This document shows, piece by piece, positions 1 to 9,043 of a DNA stretch of 64,000 bases. The first letter of the stretch is position 1; each line of letters begins with the position of its first letter. Location of the stretch: assembly GCF_003259335.1 (NCBI RefSeq), contig NZ_QLLL01000006.1, positions 124,001-188,000 on the forward strand, read 5' to 3'. The DNA is from Chitinophaga skermanii. Lineage in GTDB: Bacteria > Bacteroidota > Bacteroidia > Chitinophagales > Chitinophagaceae. The notes under the pieces were generated by a model, which made no database searches, had not been told where the DNA came from, and saw nothing but the letters and a program-made list of their open reading frames with translations. A program made the translations under genes and the position numbers.

Positions 1-2212
1 TATCTAAGATCGTCCTGGAATCGACTTTCGACGATACTTTGAACGCAATACGTGCCGGGAAGTTCGCTTTGATGGTACCGGTAATGATGTTTACTGAAGG
101 ACGTTGGGTGGCAATAATTAAGTGAATACCCACCGCGCGGGCCAACTGGGCCAAACGCGCAATTGGCATTTCTACCTCCTTACCGGCTGTCATAATCAAA
201 TCCGCGAACTCATCCACCACCAACACGATAAACGGCAGGAAGCGGTGACCTTTTTGCGGGTTCAACTTACGTTGCGTAAACTTATTATTATACTCACGGA
301 TATTTCTCGTACCCGCTTCTTTCAATAAATCGTACCGTAAATCCATCTCAATACAAAGGGCATTCAATGTATGAATTACCTTTTTCGTATCGGTGATAAT
401 GGCATCTTCTTCACCCGGCAACTTCGCTAAGAAGTGTTTTTCGATGAGTTTGTAGAGGCTTAACTCTACTTTCTTCGGATCGACTAACACAAATTTCAGT
501 TGACTCGGGTGCTTTTTATATAATAAGGAAACGAGGAGCGTGTTAATACCCACCGATTTACCTTGCCCTGTAGCACCTGCCATTAACAAGTGCGGCATTT
601 TGGCCAAATCGGCAATGAAGTTCTCGTTATCGATTTTCTTACCAATAGCTACCGGTAAGTCCATCGTGCTGTTTTGGAACTTATCCGAAGCCAGCATGTT
701 CCTCAGTGATACAATTGTTTTCTTCACGTTCGGCACCTCGATACCAATGGTACCCTTACCAGGAATAGGCGCAATAATACGAATCCCCAATGCCGCCAAA
801 CTCAAAGCAATATCATCTTCCAAGTTCTTGATGCGCGAAATACGTACACCCGCTGCCGGTACAATCTCGTACAAGGTAACCGTTGGGCCTACCGTTGCGC
901 TGATCTTTTGGATAGAGATATCGTAGTTTTTCAGTGTATCAATAATCTGGTTCTTATTTTTCTCGAGTTCCGCCGCATCTTGCACAATCTTATCGGAGCC
1001 GTGGTTCTCGAGCAATTCAATACCCGGGTACTTATAGTCGCGCAAGTCGAGCGTAGGCTCGTATGGATCAGATGATAATACTCTTTGTGGTGCCGTGAAT
1101 TCCTCTTCTTCGTGTACCTCGTCTTCTGTTGGAATAGGTTTGATTTCGAAAGCGATATCATTCACTGCGTTGCGATCTTTCCGCTTAGTTGGCTCCATCA
1201 CAGGCGGCACATCTTCCTCTTCCGGTTCATCACGTTCTTCCATCACCAATTGCATGGCTGCTTCTAGTTCTTCTTGTTCGAGGTCTTCTTCCGCTGTTAC
1301 CGGCGTAGCTACCGGTGGAATATAGGTAACATTGGGTGTTACAATATCTTCTTTCACATGCAGTTGGTATTCTTGTTCAAATTCTTCCTCGTCTTCCGGC
1401 AAGGTTAAATGTATGCTACCGTTATCTTTCAGTGTATTGGGTTTTGAAGGAAGGATTTCTTCTTCCGGCTCTTGTGGAATACTTGGTATGAAAGACGCTT
1501 CTGCCACTACAGGTTTCGCATTGGCTACTACTGGTTCTACCGGTGCAACAGGTGCAGGCTTTGGTGGCTTGGGTTTACTTTCCGGCCATTTAAACTGCAT
1601 ATTGAACTTCCAAATACACCAAACAAATCCTACCACGAACAATAATAAGCCCATGCCTACCGATCCCAAGAAGCCGCAAATCCAACGGTTCAACTGGTTA
1701 CCCAAGGCGCCGCCAAACGGGAACTCCGCTTTATACCCTAAGAAAGCAAGTGTTGTACTAATGTACAACAAGCCGAAGATGATATATTTCAAGTTGCGGG
1801 CTACACGAAATACGCGTCTGCCCACGATAAAATTCACGCCGAAAATAAATAGCATGTAACAGAACAAGTACGACGCCAGCCCGAATCCATTCACGAAGAA
1901 CCAATACGATACCACCGCACCTAACCGGCCCAATGTATTTTCTACAACAACATCATCTTTGAAAAGGATGTTGAAACCATTGTTCCACACCAAGTTCTGG
2001 TCTTCCTGCCAAGTAAATAAGAAGGATGTAAATGCGATGAAGAGATATAAAGCAAGCAACAATAAAATGGTGCCCACTACTTTATGCGTACGTTCGTCCT
2101 TTACCAGCTCCTTGACTTTTACCTCCGCCTCTTTATCGGGCTTCAGTACGCCGGGATTGACCGGTTCAGGTTTTTTCTTAGTTTCTTTTGATTTGAGTTT
2201 ATTACCTGCCAT
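1..2212 (-). CDS. ftsK: DNA translocase FtsK, C-terminus cut by window edge
   Basis: Partial gene: the frame is open from the ATG at 2212 to base 1, about 737 codons. The product is the membrane-anchored, ATP-driven DNA pump that acts at the division septum during chromosome segregation. The N-terminus is lysine-rich and is followed by about four hydrophobic segments (roughly residues 45-200), then a long Pro/Glu-rich linker to about residue 400, then the motor. Walker A GATGQGKSVG lies near residue 546 (complement of about 546-575) and Walker B VVDEFADL further on, followed by the ATQRPSV motif. The gamma DNA-reading domain would lie beyond the left edge. It is the last seen gene of a leftward run and starts 44 bases after the hydrolase gene. 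Family assignment is firm. Confidence 0.96.
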   Translation of the reverse strand, partial: MAGNKLKSKETKKKPEPVNPGVLKPDKEAEVKVKELVKDERTHKVVGTILLLLALYLFIAFTSFLFTWQEDQNLVWNNGFNILFKDDVVVENTLGRLGAVVSYWFFVNGFGLASYLFCYMLFIFGVNFIVGRRVFRVARNLKYIIFGLLYISTTLAFLGYKAEFPFGGALGNQLNRWICGFLGSVGMGLLLFVVGFVWCIWKFNMQFKWPESKPKPPKPAPVAPVEPVVANAKPVVAEASFIPSIPQEPEEEILPSKPNTLKDNGSIHLTLPEDEEEFEQEYQLHVKEDIVTPNVTYIPPVATPVTAEEDLEQEELEAAMQLVMEERDEPEEEDVPPVMEPTKRKDRNAVNDIAFEIKPIPTEDEVHEEEEFTAPQRVLSSDPYEPTLDLRDYKYPGIELLENHGSDKIVQDAAELEKNKNQIIDTLKNYDISIQKISATVGPTVTLYEIVPAAGVRISRIKNLEDDIALSLAALGIRIIAPIPGKGTIGIEVPNVKKTIVSLRNMLASDKFQNSTMDLPVAIGKKIDNENFIADLAKMPHLLMAGATGQGKSVGINTLLVSLLYKKHPSQLKFVLVDPKKVELSLYKLIEKHFLAKLPGEEDAIITDTKKVIHTLNALCIEMDLRYDLLKEAGTRNIREYNNKFTQRKLNPQKGHRFLPFIVLVVDEFADLIMTAGKEVEMPIARLAQLARAVGIHLIIATQRPSVNIITGTIKANFPARIAFKVSSKVDSRTILD

Positions 2213-2233
2213 ATGCTAATTACCAAAATTTAC

Positions 2234-2251
2234 ACATGCGTATTCGCATGT
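2234..2251. promoter_or_regulatory. short perfect dyad upstream of ftsK
   Basis: ACATGCG, four bases, CGCATGT: a perfect 7-bp inverted repeat in the 44-bp gap between the hydrolase stop and the ftsK start. It has no T-tract, so it is not a convincing terminator. It could be an operator or an mRNA hairpin. Only the symmetry is observed. Confidence 0.35.
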
Positions 2252-2256
2252 TGGGA

Positions 2257-3702
2257 TTACTTCTTTCGCACCTGCGTTTGCATCCAGGCACCTACATATT
2301 GTAGTACTGCTGGGGCAACCGTTTCATCTATCTCTGCATACTCCGCTACCGTGCATGTTGTACAGTGTTGGAATAAATGATTTAAACCGGGAAATTTCTT
2401 TGTTGTGATTTGCTTATTCCCGCCTTTCTTAATTTGTGTGTCAAATCCTTGCAAGTTCTCGTCGGCCTGCACTTGTATGTCTTTTTCACCATTCACGGCT
2501 AAGACAGGACATTTTATGTAAGGTAAATATTTTTCAGGTTGTATGTTCAAAATTGCCGCGATAGAGGGCGACGATACCGACATCGCTGTTTGTAAATTGA
2601 ACATCTCCGGCGTTACTTTTTTCTTCTCTTCTTCAGATAACGAGGTGGCATACAACTGTTCTAATACAGTTTTCGCTTTCTTTCCCAACTCGTTTTTATT
2701 TGGTGTGGCATTCGCTATGATGAATAATTCGCGCATGAGTTTTTCACGCTCCAAGGCTTCCGCTTCCGTTTTACCATTCGACTTCCACACCAAGTAATTC
2801 TGTTTCGCCATCAATTCCACACCGTTAATACCTACACCTGCCAAGCTAACAACAAAGGCTACGCGCTTATCTTCCGCTGCTACCATTGGTGCCACTACGC
2901 CACCTTCGCTATGCCCCATTAACCCAATTTTCTTAGGATCAATGTCGGAACGAGTAGCCAAGTAATTCACCGCTGCTTGCGCATCGCGAAAAAAATCCGG
3001 GATACCCGATTTTGCATAGTTGCCGGTCGATTTACCTACTCCCCTATCATCATAACGTAATACGGCTATACCTTGTTTCGTAAGATAATCGGCCCAAATT
3101 AAAAAGGGCTCATGCCCCATGAGTTCTTCGTTCCGATTTTGCGGACCAGATCCTGTAATGAGTACCACTACTGGGAAAGGACCGCCGCTTTTGGGTTTAG
3201 TAAGTGTACCTGCTAGCGTAATGTGATCTGTTTCATTGGGAAACGTTACATCTTCACTATCGTAAGGGTATGGCTGTTGAGGGGTTTGCGGTCGTATTTT
3301 CTTCGCGGTAAAACTAGCTGCGTTTTCTTTCTTTAGTACGAGCTTCATGTTCTTCCCTTGGTAAAAATCGCCCGAAAACGCCGATTTGTTGCTATCCCAT
3401 ACGCCCGTGTACACGACTTGTAACTTATTCAACACGAAACGCAATTCACCCGTAGATTCATTGTACGTTAAGGTATCTGCTTGTAATGTTGCATTTCCTT
3501 GATCGATACTAATGAGCTTGCCTTTGTAACCGGTGCCTTCTTTTTCTGTATGCAATTGTAACCGTAATTTACCCGCTCCTACGTCGAGCGTACCGAACCA
3601 ATCACCGCTGATGTCTTTAATTTGAGCAGATGCGCTAATAGTCAACATCACCAACAAACTTCCGCACAATAGAAAGGAAGTGAAACGTTTTAAATAGGTC
3701 AT
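2257..3702 (-). CDS. secreted alpha/beta hydrolase (serine esterase/peptidase type)
   Basis: 481 residues. It starts with a classic signal peptide ending in ASAQ, followed by a beta-rich N-terminal domain of about 110 residues of the kind that precedes hydrolases in this phylum. The hydrolase fold begins near residue 150. The nucleophile elbow GHSEGG puts the catalytic serine at residue 265; an oxyanion region (TGSGPQNRNE) lies near 185. The acid is probably the Asp of NGEKDIQVQ and the histidine that of GLNHLFQH near the C-terminus. Substrate is unknown; relatives act on esters, lactones or peptides in the periplasm. It lies between DUF423 (43-bp gap) and ftsK in a leftward set. Confidence 0.88.
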   Translation of the reverse strand: MTYLKRFTSFLLCGSLLVMLTISASAQIKDISGDWFGTLDVGAGKLRLQLHTEKEGTGYKGKLISIDQGNATLQADTLTYNESTGELRFVLNKLQVVYTGVWDSNKSAFSGDFYQGKNMKLVLKKENAASFTAKKIRPQTPQQPYPYDSEDVTFPNETDHITLAGTLTKPKSGGPFPVVVLITGSGPQNRNEELMGHEPFLIWADYLTKQGIAVLRYDDRGVGKSTGNYAKSGIPDFFRDAQAAVNYLATRSDIDPKKIGLMGHSEGGVVAPMVAAEDKRVAFVVSLAGVGINGVELMAKQNYLVWKSNGKTEAEALEREKLMRELFIIANATPNKNELGKKAKTVLEQLYATSLSEEEKKKVTPEMFNLQTAMSVSSPSIAAILNIQPEKYLPYIKCPVLAVNGEKDIQVQADENLQGFDTQIKKGGNKQITTKKFPGLNHLFQHCTTCTVAEYAEIDETVAPAVLQYVGAWMQTQVRKK

Positions 3703-3745
3703 AGTGGGTAAATTACGGTATACTAAAAAATGAATGTCGTTTTAA

Positions 3746-4138
3746 TTAGTTGCTGCTTTTGATGAAGCTCATCAACATGCAAATCCAACCTGCGATAAAG
3801 AACACGCCGCCAATAGGTGTAATAATACCTAAGCCGCGTAAACCTACGTCGCCCGTGGTTTTCAAAAGGGTCATTACATACAATGAACCCGAGAATAGTA
3901 AAATGCCAATTAAGAAGCAACGACCTGCCCATACCATGGTGGTACTTGGGAAGGTAGCGTATAAAACAGCTACTGCGAACAAGGCAAATACATGGTAGAA
4001 TTGATACGTTACACCTGTTTGGAAGGTGCGTACGTCTTTCTCTGATACCAATTCTTGCAATTTATGTGCGCCAAATGCACCTAATATTACTGCCAATGCG
4101 CCCAATGCTGCTGCCCAAACTAAAAATGATTTATGCAT
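3746..4138 (-). CDS. DUF423 small membrane protein (YgdD/TMEM256 type)
   Basis: 130 residues with about four hydrophobic segments. The N-terminal ALGALAVILGAFGAHKL and the later RCFLIGILLFSGSLY block are typical of the DUF423 family of small inner-membrane proteins, whose function is not established. Its start codon lies inside the 3' end of the shikimate kinase gene (8-base overlap), so translation is probably coupled to that gene. The overlap suggests cotranscription, not a shared pathway. Confidence 0.9.
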   Translation of the reverse strand: MHKSFLVWAAALGALAVILGAFGAHKLQELVSEKDVRTFQTGVTYQFYHVFALFAVAVLYATFPSTTMVWAGRCFLIGILLFSGSLYVMTLLKTTGDVGLRGLGIITPIGGVFFIAGWICMLMSFIKSSN

Positions 4139-4664
4139 GATGTATCTCGTTTGTTAATATTTCCAGTGATAGCTCGTCGAGCGTAATAACGCGTTGCGAT
4201 AATTGGTAGAAAGGCGCTCTTTCCAACAGTTTCTTTTCAACAAAAGCCGACAAATCTTCATCGCTTAAATCTTGAATCAACGGTCGTTTATATTTCTTTC
4301 TTTGCAGGCGTTCTACCATGGTAGGAATGCTTGGATTCAGCCAAACAGTGGTGCCTTGGTCGTTCATCCAATCCATGTTATCGAGGAAGCAAGGAGTGCC
4401 GCCGCCACAAGAGATGAGGAACTCATCTTCTTCTTGCGAAATTCTTTTCAATACTTCGCTTTCGCGGTTGCGGAAATAATCTTCTCCTTTCTCGGCGAAA
4501 ATATCACTCACAGGCATGCCTTCTTCTTCAACGATCACTTCATCAATGTCAAAAAAAGGCAAGTGCAAATGTTCTGCCAATTGCTTACCCCAGTAAGTTT
4601 TACCGGCGCCCATAAAGCCCAGTAAAAATATGCGTTTATGTTGCTGCGAAATAGGTTGTTCCAT
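4131..4664 (-). CDS. aroK: shikimate kinase
   Basis: 177 residues, normal length for the family. The enzyme phosphorylates shikimate on the 3-hydroxyl with ATP, a late step of chorismate synthesis in the cytoplasm. The P-loop GFMGAGKT is at residues 16-23. The DIDE acid motif follows, then FRNRE (substrate-binding Arg) and the CGGG glycine motif. The lid arginine is in the KKYKRPL segment. The gene follows the PPTase gene by 50 bases and overlaps the DUF423 start by 8 bases, within an apparent leftward operon. Confidence 0.95.
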   Translation of the reverse strand: MEQPISQQHKRIFLLGFMGAGKTYWGKQLAEHLHLPFFDIDEVIVEEEGMPVSDIFAEKGEDYFRNRESEVLKRISQEEDEFLISCGGGTPCFLDNMDWMNDQGTTVWLNPSIPTMVERLQRKKYKRPLIQDLSDEDLSAFVEKKLLERAPFYQLSQRVITLDELSLEILTNEIHHA

Positions 4665-4714
4665 TTACCAGTTGACAATTAAGGTGTGAAGTAATAACGC
4701 TAGCATGGGATGAT

Positions 4715-5332
4715 TTATGCAACTACCCAGGCTAACGATAAATCGTTTTCATAAATGTATTGCAAATATAGGTGAGTCGGCTCACCTGTTTTCATAAAAT
4801 CACAAGAAATAAAACCGGCATTGGCAAACGCGAATGGTTGCAGTTGCATGTCTTCCCGGAAGTCGACTTTCCCTAAACCATACCATTTAAACACCGCTTC
4901 TTTCGCGCTCCAGCACACGGTTTTATGTGCGAGAGATTGTGCGGGTGAAATGAAATCCATCTCGCGGGGCGACAAAAACTTCTTGCTCACTTTCTCGATT
5001 TTATCTTGTGCTGTTTCTATATCGATCCCCACAGCACGGGAATTGCTTACAATAGCCGCGGCATAATCGCCACAATGCGAAATCGAGAAATGAAACGAGC
5101 TGCAAGCTAACACGGGTTTGCGTGTTTGCCCCACCGTTATTTGTTCCAACGGGAACGCCGGGAATAATTCTTTCAACAAATACCGGCCAGCAAAGTGTTG
5201 TAAACGCTTATGGGGGTGGTGAATGGCTGGATCAATATTCACTTTCTCCCGGAAAAAGCTTTCTTGTTCACCAATTTTCCACACGCCGAGCTTTGTGCCG
5301 TCTTCAATTTGTATGGTACGTATTAATGGCAT
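4715..5332 (-). CDS. 4'-phosphopantetheinyl transferase (Sfp type)
   Basis: 205 residues. The enzyme moves the phosphopantetheine arm of CoA to a serine on acyl or peptidyl carrier proteins. The two signature motifs are visible: VGIDIE near residue 96 (Mg-binding acids) and WSAKEAVFKWYG near residue 140. The N-terminal half contains the RxxLK-like segment (HFAGRYLLKELF) and FSISHCGDYAA. This is the Sfp/AcpT family and not the shorter AcpS. No large synthase is in the window; the only carrier-protein partner enzyme seen is FabF at 61-62 kb. It is the first gene of the leftward set and diverges from dcd over 154 bases. Confidence 0.92.
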   Translation of the reverse strand: MPLIRTIQIEDGTKLGVWKIGEQESFFREKVNIDPAIHHPHKRLQHFAGRYLLKELFPAFPLEQITVGQTRKPVLACSSFHFSISHCGDYAAAIVSNSRAVGIDIETAQDKIEKVSKKFLSPREMDFISPAQSLAHKTVCWSAKEAVFKWYGLGKVDFREDMQLQPFAFANAGFISCDFMKTGEPTHLYLQYIYENDLSLAWVVA

Positions 5333-5486
5333 ATCTTGCCGAATTATTTGAGAATGTACATGTTTAACCGCTGTTTTCCCTTATAAATAGAGGGAAATCG
5401 TAAAGATCGGTCATTATATGGCAATGATACAATACATGCGTTAAACATTCAAATTCCAATACAAAACCGTATAACTACCCAAACCC

Positions 5487-6023
5487 ATGATATTATCGGA
5501 TAAACGCATACTAGAGGAAATCGAGAAAGGGACCATCGTGATCACGCCTTACGATAGAAAATACCTGGGCACCAATTCTTACGACGTGCACCTGGGCAAA
5601 TACCTTGCCACGTACAAAGACCGGGTTCTTGATGCGCGTAAACACAACGAGATCGAACATTTCGAAATCCCGGAGGAAGGTTTCGTATTACAACCCAATA
5701 CGTTGTACTTGGGCGTAACAGAAGAATACACCGAAACCCATGCACATGTACCGTTCCTAGAAGGTAAATCCAGCACCGGCCGCTTAGGTATTGATATCCA
5801 TGCTACTGCAGGTAAAGGAGATGTTGGTTTTTGTAATACATGGACGTTGGAAATTTCTTGTGCACAACCGGTACGTGTTTATGCAGGTATGCCTATTGGC
5901 CAGTTGATTTACTTCGTTGTGGAAGGTGATATTGAAACTTTCTATAACAAGAAAGGGAATGCGAAGTACAATGGTAGAACGGTTCGACCTGTTGAATCGA
6001 TGATGTGGAAGAATGAGTTTTAA
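5487..6023 (+). CDS. dcd: dCTP deaminase
   Basis: 178 residues. It deaminates dCTP to dUTP for dTMP synthesis, acting as a trimer in the cytoplasm. The N-terminus MILSDKRILEEI, the SYDVHLG segment, the substrate motif GKSSTGRLG (residues 93-101) and the catalytic glutamate E122 in the NTWTLE segment all match the family. The protein is somewhat shorter than the E. coli enzyme, as in many other bacteria. Whether it also hydrolyses dUTP cannot be told from sequence reading. It is a single gene with its own terminator at 6081-6115. Confidence 0.95.
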   Translation: MILSDKRILEEIEKGTIVITPYDRKYLGTNSYDVHLGKYLATYKDRVLDARKHNEIEHFEIPEEGFVLQPNTLYLGVTEEYTETHAHVPFLEGKSSTGRLGIDIHATAGKGDVGFCNTWTLEISCAQPVRVYAGMPIGQLIYFVVEGDIETFYNKKGNAKYNGRTVRPVESMMWKNEF

Positions 6024-6025
6024 TG

Positions 6026-6058
6026 ACGCGAAGCGGAGCATGTTACGCGAAGCGGAGC
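6026..6058 (+). repeat. tandem 14-bp repeat after dcd
   Basis: ACGCGAAGCGGAGC occurs at 6026-6039 and again at 6045-6058, a 19-base period, starting two bases after the dcd stop codon. Each copy contains the near-palindrome GCGAAGCGGAGC. No function is evident. Confidence 0.7.
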
Positions 6059-6080
6059 TCATCATAAAGTTACTTTTAAT

Positions 6081-6115
6081 AAAAAGGCTTTCTCAGTTTT
6101 GAGGAAGCTTTTTTT
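6081..6115 (+). terminator. terminator of dcd
   Basis: An imperfect hairpin, AAAAAGGCTTTCTCA against TGAGGAAGCTTTTT, is followed directly by a run of seven T. Two mismatches or GT pairs are in the stem. Position and T-run fit an intrinsic terminator for dcd. Confidence 0.7.
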
Positions 6116-6187
6116 GTGCTTGTATTCCGAAGGGAGGTTTTAATAGGGAGGTTTCTTTGTGGGGCAGCGGGCTCGTTTCTTTAGCTA

Positions 6188-6340
6188 TCATCCTATTTGT
6201 TACTTTCTTTGCTTCTCCAAAGAAAGTAACCAAAGAAAGGAGGACCAACGGCCAATTTACTTCGTGGCCGTTGGATCGGGGCGTCGATTGAGCTTTGGGA
6301 GTACTGTGGTGAAGGGCAGTTGGAGCGCTTTTGGGGAGAG
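6188..6340 (+). repeat. dispersed structured repeat, copy 1
   Basis: Fifty-seven bases (6188-6244) are identical to 13314-13370, and similarity continues for about 90 more. Stem 1 is GTTACTTTCTTTG (6199-6211) with CAAAGAAAGTAAC (6218-6230), loop CTTCTC. Stem 2 is CCAACGGCCA (6245-6254) with TGGCCGTTGG (6265-6274). The tail shares TACTGTGGTGAAGGGCA with copy 2. No coding frame is conserved. It behaves like a repetitive extragenic element or a structured RNA. Confidence 0.85.
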
Positions 6341-6596
6341 TTTGTTGTTGTTGTTTGTGGCGAGGTGAAGGCAAAATCTTTAGGGACAATAAATCCTAAT
6401 GGTTTTAAAGGTACCCAGCACATTGGGTTATATGGAAAATACATGGAACAAGAGAGAAGCGTAATCCTCTATACTGTAAAACGATATGGATGATACGGGG
6501 ATAAGGGTGTGGTAGGTATAAAATGTACAAAAAGTGCCTTTACGACAATTCATCATTAATTAGTGACATAAGGGCTTCAATAAGGAGAAAGGAAAG

Positions 6597-6711
6597 TCAA
6601 AGGCAAGTATAAGTCTTTCAAAGGGTGGTTGACTACAGTCAAAGGGTAGTCAAAGGCATTTCAAAGGGTTTTCAAAGGCTCGTCAAAGGGAAGTCAAAGG
6701 GTTGTTAAAGG
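6597..6711 (+). repeat. phased short repeat, unit TCAAAGG
   Basis: TCAAAGG (last copy TTAAAGG) starts at 6597, 6618, 6639, 6650, 6661, 6672, 6683, 6694 and 6705. The steps are 21, 21 and then six steps of exactly 11. The bases between copies vary. The regular step with variable filler suggests selection on helical phase or slippage of an 11-mer followed by drift. Confidence 0.85.
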
Positions 6712-6761
6712 CTTTGGTATATATCAACGCCTTATGGGGTGTTTTGCGGCTTGTTGCTGGT

Positions 6762-6807
6762 AAACAAAAAGGCTGGGGCATCTTGCGATGAACCAGCCTT
6801 TTTGTTT
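6762..6807. terminator. bidirectional terminator
   Basis: AAACAAAAAGGCTGG (6762-6776) pairs perfectly with CCAGCCTTTTTGTTT (6793-6807). The A-run on one side and T-run on the other let it work on both strands. It ends the thioredoxin gene on the minus strand. Confidence 0.88.
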
Positions 6808-6827
6808 ATTGGTATGGCTTATTAGGG

Positions 6828-8069
6828 TTATTCGGCTAATAAGTCGCTTACCAGTTTATCTAAGTTTCTTTTGTATTCTTCGTAGTGTTCGCCGGTGCCG
6901 GGGCCGGAGAAGCCGGTGTGGACTTCTCTAACATTGCCTTTTTTGTCGATAAAAATGGATGTTGGGAAGCCTTTTAGGCCGGTTAGTTGCGGTAAGGTTT
7001 TTTCGGTTTTTTGGGGGTCGCCGGGGGTAACTTGGGTAATTAATACCGGGTAAGTTACGTTGAAGCGTTTCGCGAAGCCTTCAGCTGCTTTGCGGGATTT
7101 TTCGTAGTCGGTTGTGCGTTCATAGGCTAAGGCGATGATTTCTACGCCCCTGCTCTTGTTCTTTTCATACCATTTGGTAAGGTACGCGGTTTCGTCCATG
7201 CAGTTCGGGCACCAAGAGCCGCCTACGGTTACAATGACTACTTTATTTTTATAGCGGGCATCGTTGATGCTTACTTTTTTGCCGTTTAGATCGGGGTAGG
7301 TAAAGTCGAGTTTCGATTCCCCAGGGCGCAAGGTATTTAAGGTTCTTTCGTCGGGGAGCTTCGCGTTCGCGTCTTTATTGGCTACGAAGTTCTCTTTCGC
7401 AGTGATACCAGCGTAGAAGATACCGTCTTTCAGGGTATTCTCGTCGGTAATGGTAGCTTCGAAAAGGTAAGCGTGTGAGCCGTCGAATGTAGAGAGTTTC
7501 AGTTTGTCGCCGTCTACTACGCCTTGTAGGTAGCGGTAGTCGCCGCTGGTGGTGAGGAAGGTGCCGGTTACGATGCCGCCTTTATCCTGTTGGAATTCGC
7601 CGATGGCGAAAGAGGAATCTTTGCGGTTCGGGTTGAAGAAGTAGGTAGGCCAACGACCTTCAACATTAAACTTCGGCGCTTCCGATGTTTTGAAACGTAC
7701 GTTATTGCGAGGTTCCGCGGTGAAGCGTATGCTTACGTCGTTATCGGCTAAATGCCTGATCCATAAGCCTTCTAAGCCCCCGTGTTTAGTGAAGGCGGCT
7801 TTGAATTCATTATCAAAGAACGGCATTTTGATGAAGGCAGAATCCTTAGTAACCCTAATTTCATCGACCTTCATGCGCTCTTTGGCATTAATAATATATA
7901 TGACTTGCTTACCGTTCTTCCCGGTTTGCACATCAAAATTAAATACGATCTGTGCACCATCTTCACGGTGCAATTTGGCTTGCCATACACCGGGGAAAAG
8001 TTTTGGTGCGGCTGCTTTGGTGGCAAAGGAGCCCAGAACGAGGGCTGCTATAAATAATATCTTTTTCAT
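6828..8069 (-). CDS. TlpA-like periplasmic thiol-disulfide protein
   Basis: 413 residues with a signal peptide (MKKILFIAALVLGSFATKAAA). The first two thirds form a beta-rich domain with no motif I can name. The last third is a thioredoxin fold of the TlpA/ResA type with the active site W286-C-P-N-C (Cys287 and Cys290) and the cis-Pro region GFPTSIF. Such proteins in this phylum reduce or exchange disulfides in the periplasm or at the outer membrane. The CPNC dipeptide differs from the common CPPC or CxPC and would alter redox potential. It is a single gene ending at the hairpin 6762-6807. Confidence 0.88.
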   Translation of the reverse strand: MKKILFIAALVLGSFATKAAAPKLFPGVWQAKLHREDGAQIVFNFDVQTGKNGKQVIYIINAKERMKVDEIRVTKDSAFIKMPFFDNEFKAAFTKHGGLEGLWIRHLADNDVSIRFTAEPRNNVRFKTSEAPKFNVEGRWPTYFFNPNRKDSSFAIGEFQQDKGGIVTGTFLTTSGDYRYLQGVVDGDKLKLSTFDGSHAYLFEATITDENTLKDGIFYAGITAKENFVANKDANAKLPDERTLNTLRPGESKLDFTYPDLNGKKVSINDARYKNKVVIVTVGGSWCPNCMDETAYLTKWYEKNKSRGVEIIALAYERTTDYEKSRKAAEGFAKRFNVTYPVLITQVTPGDPQKTEKTLPQLTGLKGFPTSIFIDKKGNVREVHTGFSGPGTGEHYEEYKRNLDKLVSDLLAE

Positions 8070-8141
8070 CTGTATTAAAAATACAAAGTAAAGGGTTTTA
8101 ATCTACAATTCCTATAGACTATTGATAATATAACAAGCTCA

Positions 8142-8819
8142 TTACAAGCGTGCCCCGAATAACAAGCTGCCAATTCGCACTAAAGTACTCCCCTCTTCCA
8201 AAGCAATTTGATAATCGCCACTCATCCCCATCGAAATATGCAGGAAAGATGGTTCGTTGGCAAAAAACTGCGTTTTTGTTTGGGTATGCAGGGCTTTTAG
8301 GTGAGCAAATTCTTTGCGCACTTGTTGTACATCATCGGTATTGGTGGCCATTCCCATGAAACCCACGATGCGCACATGCGCTAAACTTGCCTTTTGCTCG
8401 CTATACGTGGTTAACAAGGTATGTAGCTCGGTTTCATCCAAACCAAATTTCGACTCTTCTTCTGCAATATGCATCTGCAACAGCACATCAATCACCCGGT
8501 TATGTTTCGCCGCTTGTTTATTAATCTCTTGGAGCAGCTTAAAGCCATCTACCCCGTGAATCATACTTACAAAAGGAGCAATGTACTTTACCTTGTTGCT
8601 TTGGAGGTGACCAATAAAATGCCACTGTACATCGGCGGGCAATTGGGGTTGTTTTTCAACGAGTTCTTGCACGTAGTTCTCGCCAAAAATCCTTTGTCCT
8701 GCTTCATATAAAGCCTTGATATCGCTTACCGGTTTAATCTTCGAAACGGCTACGAGCTGCGCTTGGTAAGGCTGCAACTGCGAAAGCACGGTATTGAATG
8801 CTGTTAAATTTACTGCCAT
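8142..8819 (-). CDS. PLP homeostasis protein, YggS/PROSC family
   Basis: 225 residues. It binds pyridoxal phosphate without a known enzymatic reaction and helps vitamin B6 and amino-acid homeostasis. The PLP lysine is K27 in LVAVSKIKP. Further family blocks are IFGENYVQE, WHFIGHLQSNK, SKFGL, and the phosphate-binding SMGMSGDYQIALEEGSTLVRIG near the end. Length is normal. It is a single gene, leftward, 72 bases before the thioredoxin gene. Confidence 0.95.
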   Translation of the reverse strand: MAVNLTAFNTVLSQLQPYQAQLVAVSKIKPVSDIKALYEAGQRIFGENYVQELVEKQPQLPADVQWHFIGHLQSNKVKYIAPFVSMIHGVDGFKLLQEINKQAAKHNRVIDVLLQMHIAEEESKFGLDETELHTLLTTYSEQKASLAHVRIVGFMGMATNTDDVQQVRKEFAHLKALHTQTKTQFFANEPSFLHISMGMSGDYQIALEEGSTLVRIGSLLFGARL

Positions 8820-8992
8820 GATAGGTGCAAAAGTAAAGAAAACTGCTTTTGGACGTGGAGAACAATCGACAGTTATAAGATGTTTATCAAACGAAACTCG
8901 AATTTTAACATTGATTTATTCAATAAAAATCAAGGAATAATGGATGAAACCGAATTATGTAGCGCGCATTTTTTTACGTGCCGTTTTATAAA

Positions 8993-9000
8993 TAGGTTTG
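8993..9000 (+). promoter_or_regulatory. likely -7 element for acyl-CoA dehydrogenase
   Basis: TAGGTTTG matches the Bacteroidota TAnnTTTG element and ends 43 bases before the ATG. At the expected upstream distance there is only TTTT, so the -33 half is weak. Confidence 0.5.
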
Positions 9001-9043
9001 TAAGCATCATATTCCACAACAATCTTTTTTTAAATAATCTAGT

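Larger units (their letters stand above)
6116..6760. other. intergenic island A, no gene
   Basis: About 645 bases between the convergent dcd and thioredoxin genes. No frame looks like a protein gene. The plus strand is rich in G and poor in C. It holds the structured dispersed repeat (6188-6340), then unremarkable sequence, then the phased short repeat (6597-6711). The same order (structured repeat, then an 11-bp array) is seen in island B at 13.2-14.0 kb. Confidence 0.7.

Noticed and set aside
6159..6444. Open frames across island A on both strands
   Set aside because: They run through the structured repeat and the stems, have no protein-like composition and are not conserved in copy 2.
6597..6711. 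CRISPR array
   Set aside because: Units are only 7 conserved bases with 4-base or 14-base spacers and no cas genes are present.
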